From: Myxococcus dinghuensis
Lineage (GTDB): Bacteria; Myxococcota; Myxococcia; Myxococcales; Myxococcaceae
Length of the DNA stretch: 64,000 nt
Assembly (NCBI RefSeq): GCF_024198235.1
Contig: NZ_JAKCFB010000002.1
Coordinates: forward strand, 310,001-374,000
Direction: 5' to 3'
Shown here: positions 41,070 through 48,585 of the stretch, in pieces
Layout of the letters: the number at the start of each line of letters is the position of its first letter
How positions within the stretch are numbered: position 1 is the stretch's first letter
Translations under genes and position numbers: made by a program
Notes under the pieces: generated by a model
Told to the model about the DNA's origin: nothing
The model's database searches: none
What the model saw: the letters and a program-made list of their open reading frames with translations, nothing else

Positions 41070-43538
41070 ATGACGAAGACGAAGAAGAAGAAGCAGCAGC
41101 AGGCCAAGCGGATCGAGCGGGCCCGGAACTACCAGGAGCGCATGGAGCAGCGGCAGGTCGACGCGAGCATCGGCTCCGCGGAGCGCGAGGTCGCGTCCAT
41201 GCCCGCCGTCCAGGCGGAGCGGGACTTCACGGCCGTCGTCTTCGAAGGGGACGCGGAGGCCTACGAGGCCTTCGAGGAGGCGCTCTCGCTCGTCACCGTC
41301 ATCCGGCTGCACCGGACCTTCGGCGGCCGGGACGGCATCTCCGTCATCGCGGGCATCCTCGAGGACATCTGCCACGGCGACGTCGCGACCTTCGCGGCGC
41401 TGCTGAAGGGGCTCGGCGGCGAGCGGGCCTTGCGGCACATGCTCGTCGTCTTCAACGGCGAGACGACCCGCATCGCCTCCGTCATCCACCGCGTGGGCAC
41501 GACGGGCGCCTTCACGGACTACTTCAAGGAGCAGGCCCGCGCCCGGGCGGAGGCCCGCCGCATCCAGGACCCGGGCACCCCGCTGCCCCACATCGCGGTG
41601 CGCGTCGAACGCATCGCCTCCGACAGCCGCACCCAGCTCGCCCAGAAGAAGGCCCAGTCCGAACAGCAGAAGCTGAACGTCCAGCACCCCGTCGCCCAGG
41701 ACGTGATGAAGCGGTGGTACCTGCTCGAGGCCGAGCTGGAGGACCTCGAGAGCTCCGGCAAGCCCTCCACCCCCGCGCTGCTGGCCGCCATCGAGTCGCT
41801 CTCCCACTTCATCCAGGTCGCGGAGCAGGCGCGGGCCTCCGTGGAGAAGGAGTGGTTCCACTGGGCGAAGTACCGGGACAGCAAGGGGAAGATCGACGCG
41901 CTCATCCAGGCGGCGAAACAGAAGTCCACGGACCTGGCCCAGCTCCTGGTGAAGCGCTCCGGGCCCATGCCCTTCCCCGCGCAGCGCATGATTCCCAGCG
42001 CGAAGAACCTGGAGGAGGTCCAGGCGCGGATGAAGGAGGAGCCCTCCCTGCGCACGCCGAACCAGGCCTGGGCGCTCATCTCCGCCGAACACAAGGGCGC
42101 CTACGAGAAGGCCTTCTTCCGCATCAAGGCGCTGCAGCGCATGGAGGAGTTCAACACGGACTGGGGCACGGACTACGACGAGGACGACCTGGACCTCATC
42201 CTGCGGCGCCTCGTCTCGCTCCCGCTCGCGACGAACTACACGTTCGCCAAGAAGCCCGGTGACAACCTCGACAAGCGCGCCAAGAAGGTCGCGGGGACAC
42301 CCCTCAAGAACCTGCTGATGCAGAGCACCCAGTTCAAGCAGGTCTGGGAGACGGGCGCCAGCCAGGCGTCGACGGACCTGACCAAGCGCGGCGCCGTGGA
42401 GGAGCAGATGGGCTACGGGCCCGCGCTGAACCGGACCCAGGGCAAGTTCCAGGACTACAACGACGCCACCAGCAAGTTCGGCCCCAGCGACATCACGGAG
42501 ATGCCCAAGTACGCGGCCCTCGTGTCGCCCACGCAGGCGCACGGCGTCGCGCGGCGCTACGGGGAGAGCTACGTCATCTGGAAGGACTCGCTGCACGAGC
42601 GGATGACCCACACGCCCGGAGACAGTTGGAACCAGTTCGACCAGGGCGTGAAGTACTTCACCAGCCCCAAGCACCCGGAGGTCCTGTTCGCCAACTCCGA
42701 CGAGCCCATCATCCGCCTGGCCGCCGCCGAGGCCACGGGGAAGGACGCCGCCTGGCTGAAGAAGCAGCGCGCGTCCGGGGCGGACTTCGGAGGCCCCTAC
42801 ATCGAGACGCAGCTCCACGGGGACGTCGGCTGGAAGGACGTGGCCGCCATCGTCATCGGCGACGACGAGGTGGACTCGGAGGCCATGATGGAGGAGTTCC
42901 GCGCGTTCGCGCGCAAGCATGGCTACGACTTCATGGTCCGGGGCAAGGCGCAGCGCCAGAACCTCCCCAAGGTGGGCGCGAAGCTCCCGCCCAAGCCCAA
43001 GCCGAAGGTCGGCGGGCCGCCCTCCGCCTCCGCGCGCACCGTCACGGTCGTCACCGACAAGCCGATCCAGAAGTTCGCCTTCGTCGACAAGCCGCTGGGC
43101 CAGGTGCCCGCCGGCAACCGGTACTTCCTCTCCGGCGCGCAGAACTCCCGGCTCGCGCGGGCCGGCTTGAAGAACATCCCCATCGCCCCGGACGGGGACT
43201 GCCTCTTCGCCTCCCTGATTCGCGTGGGCGCCTACAGCGGCACGGTGCAGAAGCTGCGCCTGCGCGTGGCGGGGCTCGTGGAGTCGGGGCAGATCGACGT
43301 CACCGGCTTCAACCTCGACCCCGTCCGGACCGCGACGGACATCCGCCAGCCCGGCTCGTACAACAACCTGGCGGGGGACGCGACGCCCGCGCTCATCGCG
43401 AACGCGCTGGGCATCAACATCATCATCTACAACGAGGACGGCAGCACCACGACGCTCGACAGCGGCGGCAACCAGACCTACCACGTCATCCGCTTCCTCA
43501 ACCCCGCGGCGCACTACCACGCGACCGCCCCCAACTGA
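41070..43538 (+). CDS. Effector-like protein with C-terminal OTU-type cysteine protease domain
   Basis: The 822-aa protein starts with a Lys/Gln-rich tail (MTKTKKKKQQQAKRIERARN) and a long helical region (residues 30-440) with coiled-coil-like stretches. Residues about 445-620 form a second module with PKYAALVSPTQAHG and YIETQLHG (about 577), which from memory recalls the DUF3626/ADP-ribosyltransferase-like toxin domain; this is tentative. Residues about 700-822 look like an OTU domain: IPIAPDGDCLFASLIRVG with Asp708 and Cys711, ANALGINIIIYNEDGS, and a terminal His in AAHYHA (His815 or His817). OTU enzymes cleave ubiquitin-like linkages. No signal peptide or secretion gene is nearby. It stops 17 nt from the convergent polymerase gene. 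Confidence 0.8.
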   Translation: MTKTKKKKQQQAKRIERARNYQERMEQRQVDASIGSAEREVASMPAVQAERDFTAVVFEGDAEAYEAFEEALSLVTVIRLHRTFGGRDGISVIAGILEDICHGDVATFAALLKGLGGERALRHMLVVFNGETTRIASVIHRVGTTGAFTDYFKEQARARAEARRIQDPGTPLPHIAVRVERIASDSRTQLAQKKAQSEQQKLNVQHPVAQDVMKRWYLLEAELEDLESSGKPSTPALLAAIESLSHFIQVAEQARASVEKEWFHWAKYRDSKGKIDALIQAAKQKSTDLAQLLVKRSGPMPFPAQRMIPSAKNLEEVQARMKEEPSLRTPNQAWALISAEHKGAYEKAFFRIKALQRMEEFNTDWGTDYDEDDLDLILRRLVSLPLATNYTFAKKPGDNLDKRAKKVAGTPLKNLLMQSTQFKQVWETGASQASTDLTKRGAVEEQMGYGPALNRTQGKFQDYNDATSKFGPSDITEMPKYAALVSPTQAHGVARRYGESYVIWKDSLHERMTHTPGDSWNQFDQGVKYFTSPKHPEVLFANSDEPIIRLAAAEATGKDAAWLKKQRASGADFGGPYIETQLHGDVGWKDVAAIVIGDDEVDSEAMMEEFRAFARKHGYDFMVRGKAQRQNLPKVGAKLPPKPKPKVGGPPSASARTVTVVTDKPIQKFAFVDKPLGQVPAGNRYFLSGAQNSRLARAGLKNIPIAPDGDCLFASLIRVGAYSGTVQKLRLRVAGLVESGQIDVTGFNLDPVRTATDIRQPGSYNNLAGDATPALIANALGINIIIYNEDGSTTTLDSGGNQTYHVIRFLNPAAHYHATAPN

Positions 43539-43555
43539 GCACGGGGGCGGGGAGC

Positions 43556-46006
43556 TCAGGACGCCGGCCGCGTGTCCTCCGGCGAAGCGGCGCTGGCCGC
43601 CTCCTCCTCGGGCGGCAGCGCCACCACGTTGAGGACGGGCCGGGCGTCCGCCAGGGACAGGGTGAAGAGCGATGGCTGGCCCGGGTCCTCGAACACGGTG
43701 ACGAAGTCCCCGGGGCTCAGGCCCCTCACGAGCCGCGCGGCGAAGGTCTCCCTCAACAGCCGCACGTAGTACTCGACGTCGTAGTCGCGCGGGTCGACCT
43801 CCCCCTGCGCGCCGCCCACGTCGTCCCCGTCCGGCTCCGGCAGCAGGCCCGCGCGCCCGCCCACCGCGCGGTAGACGCGGAGGTGCTCCCCCACCGCCCA
43901 GGACGTGCGTCCGGACGCGAGCAGCGCCTCGTAGGGCAGCTCGCGCCGACGCTCGCGCACGGCCCGGTATTGCGCCGGGTCCTTGGTCAGCCGCACGTTC
44001 GCCGTCACCTCCAGCGTCCGCACCTGCCGCCGGCGCAGGGCCATCACCGTGGCGACATACACCTCGCGCACGCCGGCCACGTCACCCGCCAGGAGGCAGC
44101 GCAGGGCCCGTCGCAGGAAGGCCTCGCCGAAGGGCTCCGCGCGGCTGGAGCGGAACGCCACGCCCTTGAGGGACAGCGTGCCGTCGTAGGACTGGAGCGC
44201 GTAGTTCTTCGGTTCGTGCGACAGCATGGCGGCGTAGCGACCGTCGAACTCCAACTGCACGCGGCGCGGCAGCAGCGTGGCGACCTCCGACACGACGCGC
44301 CGCTCGTCCGCCTCCGTCCACGCCTCCGGCACCGCGAAGTACACGCCGTCCGTGTCCGCCTCCAGCAACGTGACGCCGCGCCGGGCCAGCTCGCGGCACA
44401 GGAGCGCCAGCACCTGCCGGCCCCGCCGCGTCACCTCGTTGGCCGCGTGGACGTCCGAGAAGCGCGTCAGCCCCCCCGCCCCCATGTAGCCATAGGCCGA
44501 GTTGACGATGATCTTCATCGCCGCCGACAGGGCCTCGTTCTCGTGGCGCTCCGAGGAGCCCGCGGCCGCGGCGCGCGCGCGCTTCTTCGCCCCCAGCCGC
44601 TGGTCCACCAGCCGGTCCACCAGCGCGAGCAGCGCCCCCAGCCGGTCCCGCTTCGGCCCGATGCGGTACTCGCGCATCAGCGACGGGTAGAGGCTGGCCA
44701 CGTCCGCCTTCACCACCCGCCTGGCCACGCCGCTGGCGAACAGGTGCAGCGCCGCGCCGCTGTGCGACGTGCCGTCCCCCGGTTCGTGCGCGGGCAGCGC
44801 GGCGCCCGCGCGCAGGTAGGCGCGCACGAGCAGCGGGTCCAGCACCCCGGTGGCGGGCCCCGCGTCCGCCAGCCGCTCGTAGCGCCGGGGCGCCATGCGC
44901 GCGAGCGCGAAGGCCGCGCCGCCCATGAGCCGCGCCAGGCCCGCCGCCTCCGCCACGTCGTCGTGGGCGTAGCGCCGCACCCGCTCGGGGTCCGTGCGGA
45001 ACGTCTCGTACACGCGGGCGCCGGGGATGTACTCGCGCTCCGGCCCGGCGATGCCGAAGTGCTTCGCCACCACCTTCAGGCCGTGCCCCGGCAGGTCCCG
45101 CGCGGAGAAGTCATGGCGCAGCACCGCGTCCAGCGTGTCGATGCACTCGCGCCCCGGCACCGTGTAGCGCGCGCGCCGCATCGCGTCCGACTGTCGCTCC
45201 GCGCCCCGGCCCAGCGCCGACCCGCGCGCGGAGGGGCGGTGTCGCAGCCCCGGCGCCCCCGCGCGCCCCAGCGGCAGCGCGACGCGCAGGTGCCGCGCCC
45301 GCCGGGCCACGAAGGGCAGGTCGAAGCCGTGCAGGTTGTGGTTCTCGATGACGTCCGGGTCCAGCGCGCGCACGCGCTCCACGAACCGGGTGAGCAGGTC
45401 CGCCTCCGCCGCGTCCCCCTCCCCGTGCGCCTCCAACACCTCCGACCCGCCCCCGGGGCCACGCACCGCGATGAGGAAGACGCGGTCCTTTCCCGGGTCC
45501 AACCCCGTCGTCTCCAGGTCGAACTGGAGCCGGTGCAGCGCATCGAAGGACAGCCCCTTGAAGTACGTGCGCCCGGAGGCGGTGAGGTACTGCTCCTCCG
45601 GCGGCAGGGACAGCACGGTGTTCGAGTCCAGCTCGCGCAGGTTCGCGAAGGGCCGCCCCAGCCTGCGCGAGGCGCCCTCCAGCACGTCCGCCGCCAGCGC
45701 GCGACCGTCCTCCGCGCGGATGAGGAAGCGCAGCGCGCCGGGCCCCTCCAGCTCCTGGTACGTCACGCGCCGGGGCGCGTGCCCCTCGCGCTCCGGCCGC
45801 AGCCGGGGGCCCAGGTGCTCCAGGTCCTCCAGCGACGACAGCACCAGCCACGGGCGGAAGCGCACGTCCTCGCGCACCAGCGCGCCCGTGTCCGGGAGCC
45901 TCCGCCAGACGAAGGCGCGCCCGTCGGGCTCCGCCCACACCGAGACGATGCCCGGCGTCGGATCCCACCCCCACAGCCACTCGTCCTCCGCCATTGCGCC
46001 CATCAT
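43556..46006 (-). CDS. Family B DNA polymerase (Pol II-like) with 3'-5' exonuclease
   Basis: The protein (about 816 aa) has all exonuclease motifs: ExoI LQFDLETTGLDP (about residue 163), ExoII ENHNLHGFDLPF, and ExoIII YAHDDVAEAAGL. It also has all polymerase motifs: A DVASLYPSLMREY (about 435), B KIIVNSAYGYMGAGG, and C LLEADTDGVYF (about 554). The catalytic Asp and Glu residues are intact. An Arg/Ala/Gly-rich insert lies between ExoII and ExoIII (residues about 235-275). It is predicted to act in DNA repair or translesion synthesis. The start is uncertain: ATG at 46006 (AAGG upstream) or 45994, or GTG at 46015. Confidence 0.92.
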   Translation of the reverse strand: MMGAMAEDEWLWGWDPTPGIVSVWAEPDGRAFVWRRLPDTGALVREDVRFRPWLVLSSLEDLEHLGPRLRPEREGHAPRRVTYQELEGPGALRFLIRAEDGRALAADVLEGASRRLGRPFANLRELDSNTVLSLPPEEQYLTASGRTYFKGLSFDALHRLQFDLETTGLDPGKDRVFLIAVRGPGGGSEVLEAHGEGDAAEADLLTRFVERVRALDPDVIENHNLHGFDLPFVARRARHLRVALPLGRAGAPGLRHRPSARGSALGRGAERQSDAMRRARYTVPGRECIDTLDAVLRHDFSARDLPGHGLKVVAKHFGIAGPEREYIPGARVYETFRTDPERVRRYAHDDVAEAAGLARLMGGAAFALARMAPRRYERLADAGPATGVLDPLLVRAYLRAGAALPAHEPGDGTSHSGAALHLFASGVARRVVKADVASLYPSLMREYRIGPKRDRLGALLALVDRLVDQRLGAKKRARAAAAGSSERHENEALSAAMKIIVNSAYGYMGAGGLTRFSDVHAANEVTRRGRQVLALLCRELARRGVTLLEADTDGVYFAVPEAWTEADERRVVSEVATLLPRRVQLEFDGRYAAMLSHEPKNYALQSYDGTLSLKGVAFRSSRAEPFGEAFLRRALRCLLAGDVAGVREVYVATVMALRRRQVRTLEVTANVRLTKDPAQYRAVRERRRELPYEALLASGRTSWAVGEHLRVYRAVGGRAGLLPEPDGDDVGGAQGEVDPRDYDVEYYVRLLRETFAARLVRGLSPGDFVTVFEDPGQPSLFTLSLADARPVLNVVALPPEEEAASAASPEDTRPAS

Positions 46007-46028
46007 GCCCCACACCTTGTCGCGCGCG

Positions 46029-46057
46029 CGTGTCAGCGGTATGTCAGGTTTCCTCCA
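46029..46057. promoter_or_regulatory. TGTCA-containing element at the WYL-regulator start, shared with the GFA promoter
   Basis: TGTCA occurs at 46029-46033 and 46042-46046. The 19-mer GTATGTCAGGTTTCCTCCA (46039-46057) is identical to 23213-23231. It ends 2 nt before the regulator's ATG, where a ribosome-binding site would be expected but is absent. Placement suggests autoregulation of the regulator gene. Confidence 0.5.
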
Positions 46058-46059
46058 TC

Positions 46060-46704
46060 ATGCAACGCACCGAGCGGCTCTTCGCACTCGCCGAGTACCT
46101 GAGGGGCCGCCGCACCGGCGTCACCGCGGAGACGCTCGCCGAGCGCTTCAACGTCACGGTGCGGACCATCTACCGGGACCTGGACGCGCTGCGCGCCGCG
46201 GCCATGCCCCTGGCGGCCGAGCGGGGCCGGGGCGGCGGCTACGCGCTGGACCGCAGCTACAGCCTGCCCCCGGTGAACTTCACCGCCCGGGAGGCCGCGC
46301 TGCTCGTCGCGCTGGGGCGCTTCGCCATCGACATGCGCCTGTTGCCCTTCGCCGGGACGCTCGAGTCCGCGCTCGACAAGGTGCGCGCGGCGCTGTCCAC
46401 CTCCGCCCAGCGCGAGCTGCTCGACCGGCTCAAGGAGCTGACGTTCCTGGGCGTCCCGTCGCTGCCCAGCAAGGCGTCGGTGCGAGCGGCCATCGAGCGC
46501 GCCTGGTTCGAACAGCAGACGCTGCGAATCACCTACGTCGACAGCAACTTCCTCGAGTCCACCCGCGAGGTGCGCATCCACTCCGTGGTCATGGACCGGC
46601 ACGAGACGCGCCTGGACGCGACGGACGTCGCCACCCGGGAGCGGCGCCACTTCCGGCTGGACCGCATCGTCCACGCCGAGGCGGGCCGCGCCTTCGGAGA
46701 CTGA
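46060..46704 (+). CDS. HTH/WYL-domain transcriptional regulator (YafY-type)
   Basis: The 214-aa protein has an N-terminal winged helix of HTH_11 type (ALAEYLRGRRTGVTAETLAE, RFNVTVRTIYRDLDALRAAA, then GGGYALDRSYSLPPVNF). A helical linker and a WYL domain at the C-terminus follow, partly degenerate (ERAWFEQQTLRITYVDSN, RHFRLDRIVHAEAG). The protein is shorter than the usual 230-330 residues, lacking the full C-terminal extension. WYL domains sense small ligands or nucleic acids. The ATG at 46060 lies directly after a TGTCA element shared with the GFA-family promoter at 23.2 kb. It is divergent from the polymerase gene. Confidence 0.88.
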   Translation: MQRTERLFALAEYLRGRRTGVTAETLAERFNVTVRTIYRDLDALRAAAMPLAAERGRGGGYALDRSYSLPPVNFTAREAALLVALGRFAIDMRLLPFAGTLESALDKVRAALSTSAQRELLDRLKELTFLGVPSLPSKASVRAAIERAWFEQQTLRITYVDSNFLESTREVRIHSVVMDRHETRLDATDVATRERRHFRLDRIVHAEAGRAFGD

Positions 46705-46730
46705 CCACCTGCTCGCTCCGTGCGGATGCC

Positions 46731-46798
46731 GCGGTGCGGCAACGACAGACAGCGGGCCAGCGCGGCGGATGATGCGGTGCGGCAAAGACAGACAGCGG
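46731..46798. repeat. Pair of 25-bp direct repeats upstream of fadD
   Basis: Copies at 46731-46755 and 46774-46798 have the core GCGGTGCGGCAA and GACAGACAGCGG and differ at one base only (C versus A at position 13). Their starts are 43 bp apart, about four helical turns, on the same face of the helix. They lie 90-160 nt before the fadD start and may bind a regulator. Confidence 0.6.
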
Positions 46799-46888
46799 AC
46801 ATCGCAGGGACTGTGCCCTGATTGACGCCACAATCAGGCTACCATCCGCGCTCCCCCACCCACCCGCACGCGACTTGGAGGCGAGCAG

Positions 46889-48565
46889 ATGGAGAAGCCC
46901 TGGCTGAAGAATTACCCCGCGGGTGTCCCCGCGGAGGTCGACACGAAGCAGTATCAGTCGCTCGTCCACCTGATGGAGGAGTCGTTCAGCAAGTACGCGG
47001 AGCGGCCGGCCTTCAAGTGCATGGGGAAATCCATCACCTACCGGGAGACGGACGCGCTGTCGCGCCGGCTGGCCGCGTGGCTGCAGGCCCAGGGACTGCA
47101 GAAGGGCGCGAAGGTCGCGCTGATGATGCCCAACGTGCTCCAGTACCCCGTCTGCATCGCGGCGGTGCTGCGCGCCGGCTACGTGGTGGTGAACGTCAAC
47201 CCGCTCTACACGCCGCGCGAGCTGGAGTACCAGCTCAAGGACAGCGGGGCGGAGGCCATCGTCGTGTTGGAGAACTTCGCCAACACGCTGGAGCAGGTGG
47301 TGGCGAAGACGCCCGTGCGGCACGTGCTCGTGGCGACGATGGGTGACCTGCTGGGCGGCCTCAAGGGCACCCTGGTCAACTTCGTGGTGCGCAAGGTCAA
47401 GAAGATGGTGCCGGCCTACAACCTGCCGCGCGCGGTGGGCTTCAAGCAGGCGCTGGCGGAGGGCGGTTCGCGGACGCTGCAGCCCGTCAACGTGGCCCCG
47501 GACGACATCGCCTTCCTGCAGTACACGGGCGGCACGACGGGCGTGTCGAAGGGCGCCATGCTGCTGCACCGCAACGTGGTGGCCAACCTGCTCCAGGTGG
47601 AGGCCTGGTTCCAGCCGGCCATCAAGGGCCGCAACACGGAGCAGGCGAACATCGTCTGCGCGCTGCCGCTGTACCACATCTTCGCGCTCACCGTGTGTGG
47701 CCTGATGGGCATGCGCATGGGGGCGATGAACATCCTCATCCCCAACCCGCGCGACATCCCCGGCTTCATCAAGACGCTGTCGGAGCAGCCGTTCCACATC
47801 CTCCCGGCGGTCAACACGCTCTACAACGCGCTGGTGAACCACCCGGACTTCGGCAAGCTGGACTTCTCCCACCTCATCGTCGCCAACGGCGGCGGCATGG
47901 CGGTGCAGAAGGCCGTGGCGGACAAGTGGTACGCGTCCACGCGCTGTCCGCTCGTGGAGGGCTACGGCCTGTCGGAGACGTCGCCGGTGGCCACCAGCAA
48001 CCCGGTGCTGGCCACGGAGTACTCGGGCACCATCGGCCTGCCCATCCCCAACACGGAGATCGCCATCCGCGACGACGACGGCAAGGACCTGCCGCTGGGC
48101 GAGGCGGGAGAAATCTGCATCCGTGGGCCCCAGGTGATGGCGGGCTACTGGAACCGCCCGGACGAGACGGCCAAGGTGATGTCCGCCGACGGCTTCTTCA
48201 AGACGGGTGACATCGGCATCATGGACGAGCACGGCCACACCCGCATCGTGGACCGCAAGAAGGACATGATCCTCGTGTCCGGCTTCAACGTGTACCCCAA
48301 CGAGGTCGAGGGCGTGGTGGCCATGCACCCCGGCGTCCTCGAGGTGGCCGCGGTGGGCCTGCCGGACGAGCACTCGGGCGAGGTGGTGAAGCTGTTCGTG
48401 GTGAAGAAGGACCCGAACCTCACCGAGGCCCAGCTCATGGACTTCTGCCGCGAGCAGCTCACCGGCTACAAGCGGCCCAAGTTCATCGAGTTCCGCACGG
48501 AGCTCCCCAAGACGAACGTGGGGAAGATCCTCCGCCGCGAGCTGCGCGAGAAGAAGGTGGCCTGA
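46889..48565 (+). CDS. fadD: Long-chain fatty acid-CoA ligase
   Basis: The 558-aa protein has the acyl-adenylate-forming enzyme motifs: the P-loop YTGGTTGVSKGA (about residue 213), the fatty-acyl gate region YHIFALTVCG, VEGYGLSETSP, the hinge TGDIGIMDEHGHTRIVDRKKDM and the C-terminal Lys in TNVGKILRREL. It activates fatty acids with ATP and CoA for beta-oxidation or lipid synthesis, at the inner face of the membrane. GGAGG lies 8 nt upstream. A pair of direct repeats precedes it, suggesting regulation. Convergent with the M1/permease fusion. Confidence 0.94.
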   Translation: MEKPWLKNYPAGVPAEVDTKQYQSLVHLMEESFSKYAERPAFKCMGKSITYRETDALSRRLAAWLQAQGLQKGAKVALMMPNVLQYPVCIAAVLRAGYVVVNVNPLYTPRELEYQLKDSGAEAIVVLENFANTLEQVVAKTPVRHVLVATMGDLLGGLKGTLVNFVVRKVKKMVPAYNLPRAVGFKQALAEGGSRTLQPVNVAPDDIAFLQYTGGTTGVSKGAMLLHRNVVANLLQVEAWFQPAIKGRNTEQANIVCALPLYHIFALTVCGLMGMRMGAMNILIPNPRDIPGFIKTLSEQPFHILPAVNTLYNALVNHPDFGKLDFSHLIVANGGGMAVQKAVADKWYASTRCPLVEGYGLSETSPVATSNPVLATEYSGTIGLPIPNTEIAIRDDDGKDLPLGEAGEICIRGPQVMAGYWNRPDETAKVMSADGFFKTGDIGIMDEHGHTRIVDRKKDMILVSGFNVYPNEVEGVVAMHPGVLEVAAVGLPDEHSGEVVKLFVVKKDPNLTEAQLMDFCREQLTGYKRPKFIEFRTELPKTNVGKILRRELREKKVA

Positions 48566-48585
48566 GGGCCCACCCCACGCGGGCC

